From NCBI GenBank assembly GCA_018350325.1, contig JAEVLN010000017.1:2056800-2120799 (forward strand): a DNA stretch of 64,000 nt. Reading direction: 5' to 3'. Under the pieces are notes generated by a model. That model had not been told where the DNA came from. It did no database searches and saw only the letters and a program-made list of their open reading frames with translations. Shown here piece after piece: positions 19,340-31,515 of this stretch. Position 1 is the stretch's first letter, and each line of letters begins with the position of its first letter. The stretch comes from Globodera rostochiensis. Lineage: Eukaryota; Nematoda; Chromadorea; Rhabditida; Heteroderidae. A program made the translations under genes and the position numbers.

Positions 19340-19507
19340 TTAATGTGTTAAAAACATTCGTTTTTCGTAAAAATTAACTTCTAAAAGTCCGTGATAACTT
19401 GCCGTTCTAAAATTAACCGCACCAAGTTGAAGCGGTCGACGTTTTCGACGTCCAAAAGGAGCGATGGCATGGCCCACCTCATGTGCGGTCACTCGACAAA
19501 TACACTT
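19340..19507 (-). pseudogene. Zinc-metallopeptidase-like fragment (HEXXH)
   Basis: Minus frame open for 55 codons: KCICRVTAHEVGHAIAPFGR, RKRRPLQLGAVNFRTAS and onward to TAA. TAHEVGHA (HEXXH at 19483-19469) is the zinc-binding/catalytic motif shared by metzincins such as astacins, ADAMs and matrixins; the third zinc ligand (usually six residues later) is not present, so the active site is incomplete. A paralogous copy at 30253-30330 reads RVTANEVG followed directly by APFGR, with the first His changed to Asn and HAI deleted. The two copies show decay of one family. A chance HEXXH cannot be excluded, but the paralogy favours a former exon. Confidence 0.35.
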
Positions 19508-20331
19508 TTACAACATACTTAGATTCAGCGTGAAACAGGCTGCCTTTTTATTTTATTAATTTGCTTTAAAGTTTAATTATTACTTAATTTTCTTTCATTC
19601 TTTTGAAATTTTGATATTTATTAATGAATAAATATAGTCTTTGCGTAAATTTTTTTATTGACTAATTCTTGAAATTTTTACTCAATTAACTAGATTTAAA
19701 TGTTGAAATGTTTGTTTTTTTAGTTTTGTAATTTTATCATTATTTGTTCTTATATTTATTTATTATAATATAATTAGTCAAGGCGGTGAAAACGTAGAAT
19801 CGCATTCAATGTCGTCCTTTAGAGCTTTTAACTCATTTAATTTTATATAAATATAATTAATTGATTAATATATTTTTATAAATAAATGGTTATTTTGTTC
19901 TAATAATTTAAAGATAATAAAAGTAATTTTGATGATACCTCATTATTATTTTCCGGAGTTTAGACCCAAGTTAATAAAATAAAAATTTTTTAGTTTTTTT
20001 TTTTTCAAAACGCCACACATTGCGCTTATTTAAATTTACGCGTGCAAAGAATTTACGACTGTTTGCGCCAAATTGCTGAGGAGTCAAAGAACGAATTAAG
20101 GGCGGTCTTTCGTATTCGGCGTTTAGTTATTCTTTGTCGAAAGCATATGATTTTATTATCTGTTTAATAATCATGATCGATATGGTCAGGTTGGCGGTTC
20201 TGACTTTAGAAAAATAAGTTCGTCTAATTATTCCGTTGAACTTCTCATTGTAAAATCCGTTTTATAAAATTTTGTAACTGGCAATAAATAAAGAAATTTA
20301 ATTTAAAAATTAATCAAACTTTTTTTTGTCT
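19435..20331. repeat. Dispersed repeat B, long copy
   Basis: About 0.9 kb matching 30250-30905 (first two thirds) and 31130-31515 (last third). Landmarks: GTCCAAAAGGAGCG, AACATACTTAGATTCAG, AGTCAAGGCGGTGAAAACGT, CAATGTCGTCCTTTAGAGCT, CGCCACACATTGCGCTTATT, GTCGAAAGCATATGATTTTA. Includes the HEXXH island at its left end. Confidence 0.85.
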
Positions 20332-20420
20332 ACAATTTCATTCATAACTCGGTATTCGGAGGAAATTTTGGTCGCTCTCACACGAGCTTTTTTTTAAATT
20401 TATTTTATTTATATTATTGT

Positions 20421-20639
20421 TTGGTCATTGATTTGTGTATAAATGTAAATAAATTGCGCTTGACATCGCTAAGAGTATTGCATCCCGGCCAAGTAGCGAT
20501 CCCTGGCGTGTGTGTTATGAAGAGGACGGAAAGAGGTTGGTTTAAACTTGTTTATTTGCCACACACGCTTAAAATTGTTCGGGTCGTTTGCATTTCATAT
20601 TTTACCACCACTATGTATTCTTCTTTACAATTTTGTTGA
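20421..20639 (+). other. Open frame of 72 codons, central part GC-richer
   Basis: Plus frame contains KLRLTSLRVLHPGQVAIPGV and MKRTERGWFKLVYLPHTLK. The minus strand of the same island reads FKPTSFRPLHNTHARDRYLA GMQYS. One of the two may be a former exon; neither is recognised. Confidence 0.25.
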
Positions 20640-20880
20640 AATCAAACAGAATATTTTTATTCAACTTATGTAATACATTAAGCAACAAATAATCATTAAT
20701 TATGAATTAAACGTTTTTAATTTCATATGTATATTATTAATTTGCATTTTATTTATACGCATTAATTGTTTTTTCATATCCTTTCGAGCGCATTTCATTA
20801 TTTTTTCGTCATCGTTTATTTATTTATTTATATATGGTCTTCTTTAATCCATTAGTTGGAGTAAAATTAATTACAAAACT

Positions 20881-20967
20881 TTAGGCGTGCTTCCGGAAAT
20901 AATCTACAAGCTTGACAATACTGTCTCTTTGAAAATTTTGCATCCCTGAATCAAGTCTGTTTCTGCG
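20881..20967 (-). other. Coding-like terminal exon candidate
   Basis: A CGCAG acceptor-like context opens a 28-codon minus frame, RRNRLDSGMQNFQRDSIVKL, VDYFRKHA, then TAA. Amphipathic helix-like, balanced composition. Family not recognised. Confidence 0.3.
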
Positions 20968-21441
20968 TTTTGTATATTAATTAAACTAAAATTTTGTTGC
21001 TTTAAAATTTATTTTTTACATATCTAATAAACGCGTATTAATGGCCACAAACTTTTTTTTTTAATAATATTTACGTTTCTGTTAATTATGCCATATCGAA
21101 TTTATTTTACAAATTATAACAAGTTAAACTGTCTGCTGCCGAATCCCTTTTTTCAAGCGAAATAATTTATAAAAATTAATTGGAGTTTCGCAATGAACTT
21201 CCCCATTTTTCTTCTTAATTTTTTTTTATTTTTTGCTAATTTTAAATGATTAATTTATTTAATATTCTCTGCCTTGAATAATTTTTTTAATTTATTTATT
21301 ACAAATAAATGCATTTTGCCCAATTTTAACTGTCATGAATGCCATGTTCGTTGCTTTAAAAAACTGGAATTTAAATTATGAAAGATTAGTACTTAAATAT
21401 TATTTTAAAACTAAAATAAACACATATTTTATATTCTTATT

Positions 21442-21552
21442 CTAAATTTGAATTTTTAAATTGTTTTTCATTTGTATTTTAAATAAATTTCGATGTTTAA
21501 TATAGTCTTCCGCATCCTCATACCAACTCTCAATCATCCCGCTGTCCCGCCG
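21442..21552 (-). other. Coding-like island
   Basis: Minus frame after a TGA: RRDSGMIESWYEDAEDYIKH, RNLFKIQMKNNLKIQI, TAG. The SGMIESWYEDAEDY part is GC-richer. No family recognised. Confidence 0.2.
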
Positions 21553-22385
21553 TCACCTTGGAAATGTTTTTGAAAAGATTATATCATTGTTAAAAAAGCT
21601 CCGGCCTCTTTAGATTTAATAGATTATTTTGATTATATGTTTAAATTATTATTTTTTTAATAATTTGATTTGTGATTAGCAACACCAACTCGGTTGCTTA
21701 TTTGCATTATTCTTTATGCATTTCATAAAACTTTGTTACAAAAAAAAACATATTTTCTGATAATAGAAAATAAAATAATAATGCACTTTCCTTTTTTAAT
21801 AAGCATTAATGGCAAATTTATCAATAATAACGTGAATATTTTAATTAAACCTTTTTTTTGAAGAAAGTTTGATAGTGTCTTTTTTATGAAGGTTACAAAT
21901 AAAATCATTTAATATATGGGCATTATTACGCCGATTAATTAGTAAATGTGTTGAAAGTGTGGTCTCATTGTTTTATATTGCTTCATTAATTGTTCAATAA
22001 TAGCTTTGCTTAATACATTTTAATTCAAATTTTTGCATTTTCAGATATTGATATTAACTTATTTTGTCTGTCAATTGTCTGTTTGCACGTCTGAATTTTC
22101 TCCGATATTTATCGCGTTCGAAGTTTTTTAACGCGATCTTTTTAGAAATTCTTGTATTACTTATAGAATTTTTCTTTATTTAAAATAATTTATAGTTTTT
22201 TAAAACTCATATTTTTTTGATTAGATTTAATGATTTTTTTTGTTAATAAACATTAATTTTAAAAAACATTAAAAATAGAAATTCCTCGTCTTTTAAGCTT
22301 CGTACTGTTAAATTAATTATCGTTAACATGAATTAATAAATTATTACATAATATTACATACATTATTTATGAGAGTTATATATAC
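21553..22385. other. AT-rich stretch
   Basis: Carries a weak copy of the repeat-A motif (GTTGAAAGTGTGGTCTCATT, 21950-21970). Nothing else supported. Confidence 0.4.
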
Positions 22386-22750
22386 AATAAATGCGGACTT
22401 GAGGACCGATCGAGATTTCGATCGTGAATCTGGGCAATAATCAACTAAAATTTCGCTCAGAAAACGCAGAGTCATTTTGTCCGATTTTCGTTATTGGACA
22501 ATTTTATCCGTTTTTTTCGTATTTTTCACTTAGAAATTCAAATAAACTGAACCGAGACCGCGAATCTCGGTATTTTTTCGATCAAGTTTGATAGAAAATC
22601 TCGGAAATTTTCGAATTTCGTATAATCTCTAATCGCGAAGATCTCGGTAAAATTTTTCGATCGAGATTTCAATCGAGAATCTCAGGATAATCTCAAACAA
22701 AAATACCGTAACGAGATCGCGATGAGAATCTTGATCGTCCGGGCTTTATT
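22386..22750. mobile_element. Inverted-repeat element with CGAGATT/AATCTCG motifs
   Basis: A roughly 360-bp block whose ends are rough inverted repeats (AATAAATGCGGAC with TTGAGGACCGATC on the left; GATCGTCCGGGCTTTATT on the right). Its interior repeats GATCGAGATTTCGATCG and GAATCTCGG in both orientations. Such dense subterminal palindromes resemble the non-autonomous hAT-type elements at 41.4 and 55.2 kb. No clear target duplication. Confidence 0.45.
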
Positions 22751-25009
22751 CAGATATTTTTACTTTATAAAATTTTAATCGCCATATCTTATAAAAATAT
22801 TTTTCAATATTTTAATTATATTTATTTTAAACAAAAAATGATATTTTTGGAATAATTTTTTATTTTAAATAAATTTCCATATTATGTGCAAATTAGAATT
22901 GCTGATTATTTTTAAATCTTCCTAGCAGATACTGATGTTTTTTATAATATTAAATTACATTGCTTTTGATATTAAACACATGTCATTTTTAATGATAAAT
23001 AAATTCAATTAAATTTATTCAAAATAAACAAATTGGAATATTTTTTAGCATTTAGAGGATTTAAGTATTTTTTAGACTTAATAATTAAATAAATTGCGTG
23101 ATATTTTCGTCGACGTTTTTATTAATCTTTTGATCTAAAATATTAAATATTTAGTCATTTTACGCGGATTAATAAATAATAATGTTGAAAATATTGTCTT
23201 ATTGTTTATATTTTTATATAGCATCATTAACTGCTGCGTTGCTCCTAGCATGATTAAATGCTGCGTCAACGGACGATTTAATATTATTTATTTTTTAACA
23301 AATCGTGCCCTTTTATTAATTTTTTATTATTTGAATTTTTAAATAATTTTCTTACTTCATTGAGCTTTTTTTGACAAAATTAGGCATTTCTCTTCACGTT
23401 GAATGGATGTTTGTGTTAGGGCCGGATGAGAACTTGAACGCGATCTTGGTTATTTAGAATAAGTGAGTACTTTTATCAAAATTAACCGTTAGAATCATTA
23501 ATTTTCAATAATATTCTTTGTTTAATACTATTTTTGATTAAAATTTTTGATAGCATTAATTAGTATTTTTAAGTTTCTACTAGACTTTTGTTGAGGTGTT
23601 TAAACTAGTTATTTATACGATTACATTTTTGTTTTATAAAATTATTAATAAATTTTTATGGTTTTTTAAATTAGTTGTTCTATATAATTCAATAAATATT
23701 TCTAATGCCAATTTTAATTATTATTTTAAAACAAGAACCGCTTCTTCAAAGAAATCATTTTGCATTGATGATTAAAAATTTTTCAATTCAACAAATATTA
23801 TCAAGATTGAATACATATTAATTTAGTGCTAAGCAATATGCGCAAGTATTAAGCATGCTCATCTTTATTGGATTTATTCAATCTAAAATATTGTTTACTT
23901 CTTCGTTAATAGTAGTTATATTAATTTATAAAAGTTTTATGCCTGGGGTTTTATTTATGCTACTTTCATAAATCTTTTGCTTCAAGTAAACTGAAAATTA
24001 ATAATTTTGTTAACATTTTATTATATTTTAAATATTCTCCATATTCAAAGTATGAAAATAATGCACACATGTTAGTTTTGATAATTTTATAACAAACTTT
24101 TTTTTTCAATTTCAGAGTGGTTATTCAATTATTCAACAGTTGTAGGATAATTACTACTTATAATCCCTTAAATTTTTTAATGTTTTATTTCTATGTTAAT
24201 TTTTGTTAAAAATAAAAATTATTAACAGACTTTTTTGATAACACGGACTAAATTTTGCTAGATTTAGTTTCGTTGAACTATTGCTAATTTATTTTAATTT
24301 GCAAACAATGATATTTTTTGTTATTAATTTTAGAGTGTTTATGCATTTTTTTTTTCGTTTAAATAATTTTGCACACAGAGCATTTACCGTTTAATATAGA
24401 GGTTGTTTTTGGTGACATACTCATACCCAAAGATTCGTATTCATATTTTACGCAATAGCTATGCTAATGTTTATGCATATAAAATGTAAAATTTTTTTAA
24501 AATTTTGTTGCTATTATTTATTTCTAAGATTTTTTTGTATTTTAACTCATTTAATTATTGCTGTTTTCACATATCTTTCGAGCGCATTGCATGATTTGAC
24601 ATCAACTTTTTTTATATAATATGCTCTGATCCATTAGTAATCTGTGTTCACTATTTAGCGTATTTTTGCGTTTATAATGCTATAAATTAAAAAGTTTGTT
24701 TATCACTTTAAAAATTAAAAAAAAAAACATTTATTAAATAAAGCCCAGTTAAGAAAATAAAGCGGCAAATTTTTGGTGGGGTTTTCTAACTAAATTTTTT
24801 AAAAGATGGTAGTTTCTTAGAAATTTGTAATTAATTAAGTTTTTACGATTGTAGATAATTTTCTTTATTTACTTTTAACTTTAGGTTAATTTTAGAGAAA
24901 ATATGAATTAAATTGTTTTACTCTTAATTAATTTCATTGGCTTAAAATTTTTACTTTATGAAAATTTCAATTAAATATATTTGTTTTTCAAATTATTAGT
25001 TTGTTTACT
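22751..25009. other. AT-rich stretch without recognisable gene
   Basis: Includes another weak repeat-A motif (23180-23235) and a CTGCGT-rich 50-bp stretch at 23235-23275. Stops in all frames. Confidence 0.4.
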
Positions 25010-25620
25010 AAAAACTTTTTTTTAGTTCTGTTGTCATTAACCTTTTGTTTAGTAATATAATTTTTATTACGTTTTAATTTTCCATTTTATTTTTAGCGTA
25101 ATTACCATTTGTATACATATATAGTATATTTGTCTAACAAATCAAGTAATAATTAAAAGTTTTGGTCATTGTGTAACCAAAATTATTTGTTTTTTATTTA
25201 TTTATTTTTTCCCACTAGGGTCATTGATTCTTCAAATAGAAAAAGGTTTAATTTTATTAGTATTTTTTTCTTGCAATATTTTAATTTGCTTTCATTGTAT
25301 ATGCTGTACATTCTATCCCCGCGAGCTATTGTTGGATTTTTCCTGACCGCAGATTTTGCTGCGAAGCCGATCAACGTTAAAACCATGCCTGCAATCGCTA
25401 CAAAGCTGATGTTGTTAATGATAAGCGCCAATCCTTTGTTGATGTTCGGATAAACATAATAAAGTTTAGAGTTAGCCCATAATTCCACATATTATTTAAT
25501 TTTCAATTTCTACAAAAGATTGTGTCAAGTTTCTTTCTCTCTACCTCTCGACACACCATAATCACATTTTATCTCTTCATTTCCATTTTGTCATTTCTCT
25601 ACTTTTAATCAATTTGTTGG
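25010..25620. repeat. Dispersed repeat C, copy 1
   Basis: Matches about 40840-41310 in order: CATTAACCTTTTGTTTAGTA, TTCTTGCAATATTTTAATTT, CTATCCCCGCGAGC, then ACCATAATCACATTT and TTATTTCCATTTTGTC-type blocks. The caspase-like island lies inside. Confidence 0.75.
25198..25488 (-). pseudogene. Caspase-like fragment lacking catalytic residues
   Basis: Minus frame of 96 codons. The core reads YVYPNINKGLALIINNISF, then GMVLTLIGFAAKSAVRKN and IARGDRMYSIYN. GLALIINN is the first beta strand of caspase p20 domains (compare CED-3 RGMCLIINNEHF); GM-L---FA matches the helix that follows (CED-3 GMLLTIRDFA); ARGDRMYSIY aligns with the SHG-(x)-IYG segment, where catalytic His would be Arg. The segment between the strand and the helix (about 25-30 residues) is missing. 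Caspases are cysteine proteases of cell death; this piece cannot be active. Similarity is by eye, short and gapped, so moderate-to-low certainty. Confidence 0.35.
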
Positions 25621-27351
25621 TTAAAAATAGATTTTTTTATTGTTTGCATATTGCAAATTAATCATACGGTTTAACAAAGTTTTTTAAATTTTCTAGACAG
25701 GCTAATCGTTGCTGCATTTTTGTGGTGTCCTCTTTGGTTTAAATAGGACTTATTAATGAGACAGAATTTTAAATTTTTACACAGTTTAACCTCATTTAAT
25801 TTTGTAAAGTACCTTGTTGCATAGTTATTTTATTTAAATTTTAATTTTTGTATTATTTTCATCAAATATTTGTTGGCGTTTCAATCAAATTCTTGTAGAT
25901 GGGGGTTTTCAAAGTTCCATTCCTCTACATCAAAGATGAAGAACTATTCCGATTATCAATAATGAAAAAAATAAGAAACCTTTAGTTATTTGTGATTTGC
26001 AGAGATACTGAATTTAATTCATTAAAATGGTTGATTAAATTATATTTTAAAATTTAAATTTATTACATTGACCGTTTCGAATCTTTCTTTTCGTCTCTGC
26101 CCACGTTGATGCAATTTTATTTGATTAAACATTATATATTATGACTAGAATAATTTAACCAGACAAAATTAATATAATTTATTTTATTATGTAATAAAAA
26201 TGTTGAAACTATATTAATTTTTAAATTTTTTGAGCAATTTTTATTATCAGAATTTTGTTGAATATTCTTTTGATTATTATTTGGTTGTTTTTTTCATAAC
26301 CCAATTAAAAGGTTGACAAACAAGCCCATTCATTTGTCCAAAGAATTCACATTTAATATTTTTTGTATTTCTTTTATGAGTTTTATTCATTATTTTGTTG
26401 CTTGATGTTTTGCTCGGTGAACGAAAACAATTCAATTTTATAATTCTTTTGTAAGAAGGACCTGTTGACATTTTAATTTACTGTTGCAAATATTTTAGTG
26501 TATCTTTTACATGCTAAGGTATTTAGTTGTATATTTACTTTTTTTAAATGTAGTAGTCATTGTTAGTTATATAAACGCTGTAAACTTAGTCAATTTTTTC
26601 TACCGCTATAGCAAATCAGATTTTATGTATTTTTTTATTTTCTGGTATCATACAATAAATGCCATTGATACAGGTTTATTAAAATTTATATTAAAGAATA
26701 TAACTTTTTCCGGACTTTTTAGAAAATCTGAAATTAAATTTAAATAATTTAAGCTTGGTTTAATGATGCTCATTAGAGTAAATGTTTACGGCAATTTGGC
26801 TATAATTTAAGTTGAACTAAATATTTTATTAAGAGTCAATCTAATTTTCAGTTCAAAAGTTTTTTGCTTAATATTTGGTAAGCTCGTCCACCTTTGCCTG
26901 GGTTTGTCTCTTTATCTTGAAGAAATGGACTTTCCTCGACGCTTTAGTATATTATAAAAACATAGCAGAAATTTCATATTGGTGTAATTTATTTTAATGT
27001 TTATCGTACTAAGCGCATTTTTACTAGAAAATTTTAAATTATTATTAAGTTGTAAATTATTTTATATTAAAATTTATATTTTTTGAAATCAACATTAATA
27101 AAACAATACAAATTTCATTATTTATAAAGTTTAAATTAATTTATATTATTATTTATAATTGTATATTGACTTAGTGCACCTCTTTTTAAATTCCAAATAA
27201 AAATACGTTTTTTATGCCAATCCGGCTCCTATTCACGTTTGGTGAGCCGTTTAAGTTTGTAGAGGCCTTACGCGACACTTAACGGCCTTTAGGTTCAACA
27301 CTCCAACTTTGTTATGTACAAATTTTAAAATAAATTTGTGCACCTTGTGTT
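25621..27351. repeat. AT-rich mosaic; blocks reused at 30.9-31.1 kb
   Basis: 25945-26090 (CTATTCCGATTA, ACCTTTAGTTATTTGTGATT, TTGCAGAGATACTGAATTTA) and 26405-26455 (GATGTTTTGCTCGGTGAACG, AAAACAATTCAATTT) reappear at 30967-31095 and 30912-30962, but in swapped order. The frames at 26277-26471 and 26511-26747 are AT-rich and not convincing. Confidence 0.65.
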
Positions 27352-27477
27352 TCACTTTTTGAATCTCCAGTATGTTCCAGCTTTGGGCGTAATCACAATT
27401 TGAAATAATCCGAGATCTTGATCCGTGATTGGTGTTGGAGTCCGGATTAATAAAAATAATTTTTCGAAACAATACTT
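27352..27477 (-). pseudogene. Coding-like island paralogous to 47.2 kb
   Basis: Minus frame of 41 codons: KYCFEKLFLLIRTPTPITDQ, DLGLFQIVITPKAGTYWRFK, TGA. The plus-strand island at 47132-47259 reads FEKQASLILYTPTTITGQYL; shared pattern FEK---LI--TPT-IT-Q-L. Opposite orientations and coding-frame conservation suggest copies of one former exon. Family not established. Confidence 0.35.
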
Positions 27478-27674
27478 GGAAATTATATTTTCATGCATTG
27501 CAAAATTCTTTCCCACTGTTGCTCACCGGCAAAATTATGCCAACCTTTTTTATAAAAATTAAAATTTATTGTACTAGTTTTAATTGTTAATTAGACTTAA
27601 TGAATAGTTAAATTAAGAATTAAAAGGTAATCATTTAGAAATAAATTTAATAAGATATAAAAAAAAGCTTTTAT

Positions 27675-27720
27675 TTATCCAACTACCAGCTGCACTCGTT
27701 GATCAGCCAATATTTACCTT
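27675..27720 (-). pseudogene. Decayed member of the ILADQ-SAAGL island family
   Basis: The minus strand contains ATATTGGCTGATCAACGAGTGCAGCTGGT split by a one-base deletion; intact relatives are at 44280-44357 and, more diverged, 45150-45245 and 51057-51146. Confidence 0.3.
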
Positions 27721-28220
27721 GCCGTTATTTCCAGGGTAGGTAAGTAAATTTATGAAAATATATTTAATGTTTAATTCGGTTATCAACAAATTAATTTAAA
27801 TATGCTTAGCTTTAAGGTTTCATAATCATTAAATTATGAACGGCGTTTGCATATGTCGGCGTGTACGTAATTGTTCCGTGCGCTACATATAAAGTTTTCA
27901 ATATAGGGTTTTGATTAAAAATTCATTTATTAAAAATTTATAAATTTAATTCGGGGATCGGGGGTGAACACCCCCTAAAAATCGTACTTTTGAAAATATT
28001 TAAAGTCCGGTTTGATTAAAAATTGTAATCAAAAAATAATAAACAAAATTTGATTAAAAAAAACTATAATTCAATTAATATAAAATTATAAAATTCTATC
28101 TTTTGCATTTGTAAAAAATATATGTAGTCTATTTTAATAAATAATTAATAAGCTCAACCTTAAAATAAAATATATTGATTATGCCTATCATTTGTCGGAG
28201 CATCAAAATAAGTTAAAATT
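27721..28220. other. AT-rich stretch without recognisable gene
   Basis: No repeat partner or open frame noticed. Confidence 0.4.
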
Positions 28221-28304
28221 CAACATTACTACGATCCAGCTCGAGTGCAATACCATCACACAAAAGAGGAGAATAGTTTGGAACATTTTATAATTAAACT
28301 CTGA
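28221..28304 (+). other. Short coding-like frame
   Basis: Plus frame QHYYDPARVQYHHTKEENSL, EHFIIKL, TGA. GC-richer than the flanks; no ATG and no good acceptor. Could be a terminal exon remnant. Confidence 0.2.
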
Positions 28305-28873
28305 AATAAAAAAAAAAAGAATAATATAAATAGAAAATTTTAATATTATAAAAAAAATAAATAAACAATCCAGTGAACTACTTTTTTAAAAGTTTTCATG
28401 CATTAGATATAAACAAACTCTTTTAACAAAGTAAAGAATTTTATTAAATTTGTTGGAAGTGTTAATTTAATATGAACAAAATTATTTTAAAAAATTTGCA
28501 TTAATTAAATAGTTTAACCGGGCATAAACTTTTTTTTTTTGCTACAATAATATATGCAAAGCTAAAATTTTGAATTTTATTTAATAAAATTTTTTTATGT
28601 TAGTGTTAAAGCTTATAAAAATATTTTTTAATAAATTAAAGATATTTATTTATGTTGTTTTTAACTTTTTTTAATGATTAATTTTACCTTTACTTTCTTA
28701 TCAACACGATTAAATGGGTTAAATATTTTGCTCGTTTGACTGTCCAACTTCATTTTCTTTGTCTAATAAAAATTACGAAATGGGAGAAAATTTTTGGAAA
28801 TGAAAAAGCGATTTTAATTTTGTAGAGAATTTTTTTAATGATTTATACTTATAAATTTTAATTTCTAAATGAT

Positions 28874-28981
28874 TTATTCATATAACTTTAGAGGCCTTTT
28901 TCGTCCATGGCATGAGATTATCTCTGTCTTCCCCGCAGTGGCTGCGCCCATTACCTTCTCTTTATAATTCCACCAACCATC
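28874..28981 (-). pseudogene. TAGKTE island family, copy 1
   Basis: Minus frame of 35 codons: DGWWNYKEKVMGAATAGKTE, IISCHGRKRPLKLYE, TAA. Paralogues at 34434-34559 (NKKVMGRTAGNEIVMRGQRK) and 53118-53183 (KEKAVTAGKTDNASDE). Conservation follows the reading frame (KVMG--TAG--EI---G) and the downstream block (AAAGCAATTTAGTTTTTATG) is shared too. Protein family unknown. Confidence 0.35.
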
Positions 28982-30249
28982 ATTATACTTTTTTTATTAA
29001 TTTTCATAAAGCAATTTAGTTTTTATGTCTTTATTACAATTACTTTTTAAATAAGCATTTAGGCTTATTTGTAGCTTGAATTTACTGTTTTGGTAAATTT
29101 AAGTTCCATTGTTTCGTTGACATTTTATCTTTCCAAGCATAAACAGAGTTGTATAAATTTACATCATTTAATTTTGAGTATATGCAAATATGTTCATTTA
29201 ATAAAGGCATCTGTGTTAAAAATTTAATGTTTAATTAAATTATAAAAATATTTACATTTTTAATTAATGTTTAGAAAACGGTTTAAATTAAATTAAATTT
29301 TAAATTTCTGTTGCCAAAATAAAATTTTATTATTAAATGACTTTATAAATTCAATTTTATATTTTGCCAATACCCAATTAAATCTCTGGTTTTACTTTTA
29401 ATTTTAATATGGTCTTTTTTATATACATAGATTTCCAATGAGTTTGTTATTCCCTGACTTTGTTCTTGCCCTGAGCTTGGCTCGAATGTAGATCGTATAT
29501 TTTCCAGTTTATTAACTAGAACACAGAAACTATGCGTTGATTTTTTTTGTATGTTATCTCATTTTAAATAATTTTACATGAAAAAAGTTAAAGATGAATT
29601 AATTTAATGATCAGGCAATATATAAAAAAATTAGATAAGTTCATATATCATGGAATAATATTTGTAATAGATTTTGAGAACTGCCTCGTATTTGGTGTTT
29701 ATGAGTTAGAATTATAATTGATACTGAAAAATGCATAAACACCTGTTTCCGTTCGACAACTTTTTTAAATAGAATGACTGATTTTGGATAAAAAAATTTT
29801 AATTTTTGAGTTGTTTTTAAGTTTACTTTTGAAATCGAATAAAGCCTTAGGTATTCAAATAGCAGTCGCTGTAATCAAGTTATTTCATGCCCAAAGAAAC
29901 AAATTTGGAAGGTGCAACTTCAATTCACCGGAAAAGGTTTTTGCTTTACTTATCATTTTATATTAGTTTCGTAAATTACATTTAAAATAATACAAACACG
30001 GTTGTAGTTTTATTTATTTAAAATGTTTATTGGGTCAATTATTGTATATTTCTTTAATTTGGTGATTTTTAAAAGTTGTGAATTATTTATCCTCTATTAT
30101 TAATTTAAATTTACTATTTGTTTCGAATTTTATCCATTAAAATTTAATAATATGCACATAAGTAAAGTTGTGTTAATTTATTAAAGAATTTTATAATTGA
30201 AATAGAAACTTAGACTTAAAACATTTTTATTTAAATCATCAATATTTCA
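28982..30249. other. AT-rich stretch; left part shared with 34.5 kb
   Basis: 28982-29110 continues the repeat with 34560-34680 (CAATTTAGTTTTTATGTCTT, TTTGGTAAATTT). The 60-codon frame at 29784-29966 is not convincing. Nothing else supported. Confidence 0.5.
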
Positions 30250-30905
30250 TGGTGGCGTAACGTCCAAAAGGAGCGCCCACCTCATTTGCGGTCACTCGCC
30301 GAATACACTCTTTAAACAACATACTTAGATTCAGAAGTGCCTTTTTTTATTAATTTGCTTTTATGTTTAATAATTACTTAATTTTCTTTTATTCTTTTGA
30401 AATTTGATATTTATTAATGGATAAATATAGTCTTTGCGTAATTTTTTTATTGACTAATTCTTGAAATTTTTACTCATATAAATTAACTAGATTTAAATGT
30501 TGAAATGTTTGTTTTTTTAGTTCTGTAATTTTATCATTATTTGTTCTTATATTTATTTATTATAATATAATTAGTCAAGGCGGTGAAAACGTAGAATCGC
30601 ATTCAATGTCGTCCTTTAGAGCTGTTTAACTCATTTATTTAACATACATATAATTAATTATTTTTTATGTAATTTTTATGAATAAATGAGACTATTTTTT
30701 TCTTATTATTTATCTTTTGTTCTAATAATTTAAAGATAATAAAAGTAATTTTGATGATACCCCAACATTATTTTCCGGATATGTTTAGACACAAGTTAAA
30801 AAAATAAAAATTTATTAGTTGTTTTTTTGTCAAAACGCCACACATTGCGCTTATTTAATTTACGCGTGCAAAGAATTTACGATTGTTTGCGCCAAATTCT
30901 TGATG
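30250..30905. repeat. Dispersed repeat B, partial copy
   Basis: Matches 19450-20095, including the decayed HEXXH island (RVTANEVGAPFGR on the minus strand at 30253-30330). Confidence 0.85.
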
Positions 30906-31515
30906 AGCAGTCATGATGTTTTGCTCGGTGAACGAAAACAATTCAATTTATAATTCTTTTGTTACTATTCCGATTAATCAATGATTAAAAGAATACGGAA
31001 CCTTTAGTTATTTGTGATTTGCAGAGATACTGAATTTAATTCATTAAAATGTTGATTATTATTTTTCAAAAATTTAAATTTATTATATTGACCGTATTAA
31101 TTATTTTAGATTATTTTTTTGAATAAATTATTTTGATCTTTCAAGATATACCTAATCCTTATTTTCCGGATATATTTAAACTCTTTTTTAGTTTTTTTTT
31201 TGTCAAAACGCCACACATTACGCTTATTTAAATTTACACCTAAGAGAATTTACGATTGTTTGCCCCAAAATGTTGATGAGGAGTCAAATAACGTATTAAA
31301 GGTAGTCTTTCGTATTCGACGTTTAGTTATTCTTTGTCGAAAGCATATGATTTTATTATCTGTTTAAAATCATGGTCGTTATGGTCAGGTTGGCGGTTCT
31401 TAGAAAAATAAGTTCGTCTAATTATTCGTTGAACTTCTCATAGGTAAATTCGTTTTATAAAATTTTGTAACTGACAATAAATAAAGAAATTTAATTTAAA
31501 AATAAATCAAACCTT
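30906..31515. repeat. Chimeric block: two 26-kb pieces then the end of repeat B
   Basis: 30906-30962 matches 26405-26452; 30967-31095 matches 25945-26090; 31130-31515 matches about 19940-20310 (CGCCACACATTACGCTTATT, GTCGAAAGCATATGATTTTA, GGTCAGGTTGGCGGTTCT). The middle of repeat B is thus present twice around an inserted, order-swapped piece of another repeat. Confidence 0.75.

Noticed and set aside
21723..21908. Several AT-rich frames (21723-21908, 26511-26747, 34250-34444, 48833-49021, 56878-57138, 57147-57386, 60992-61183)
   Set aside because: Almost only F, L, I, K, N and Y; expected from base composition; no GC rise, splice signal or paralogue.
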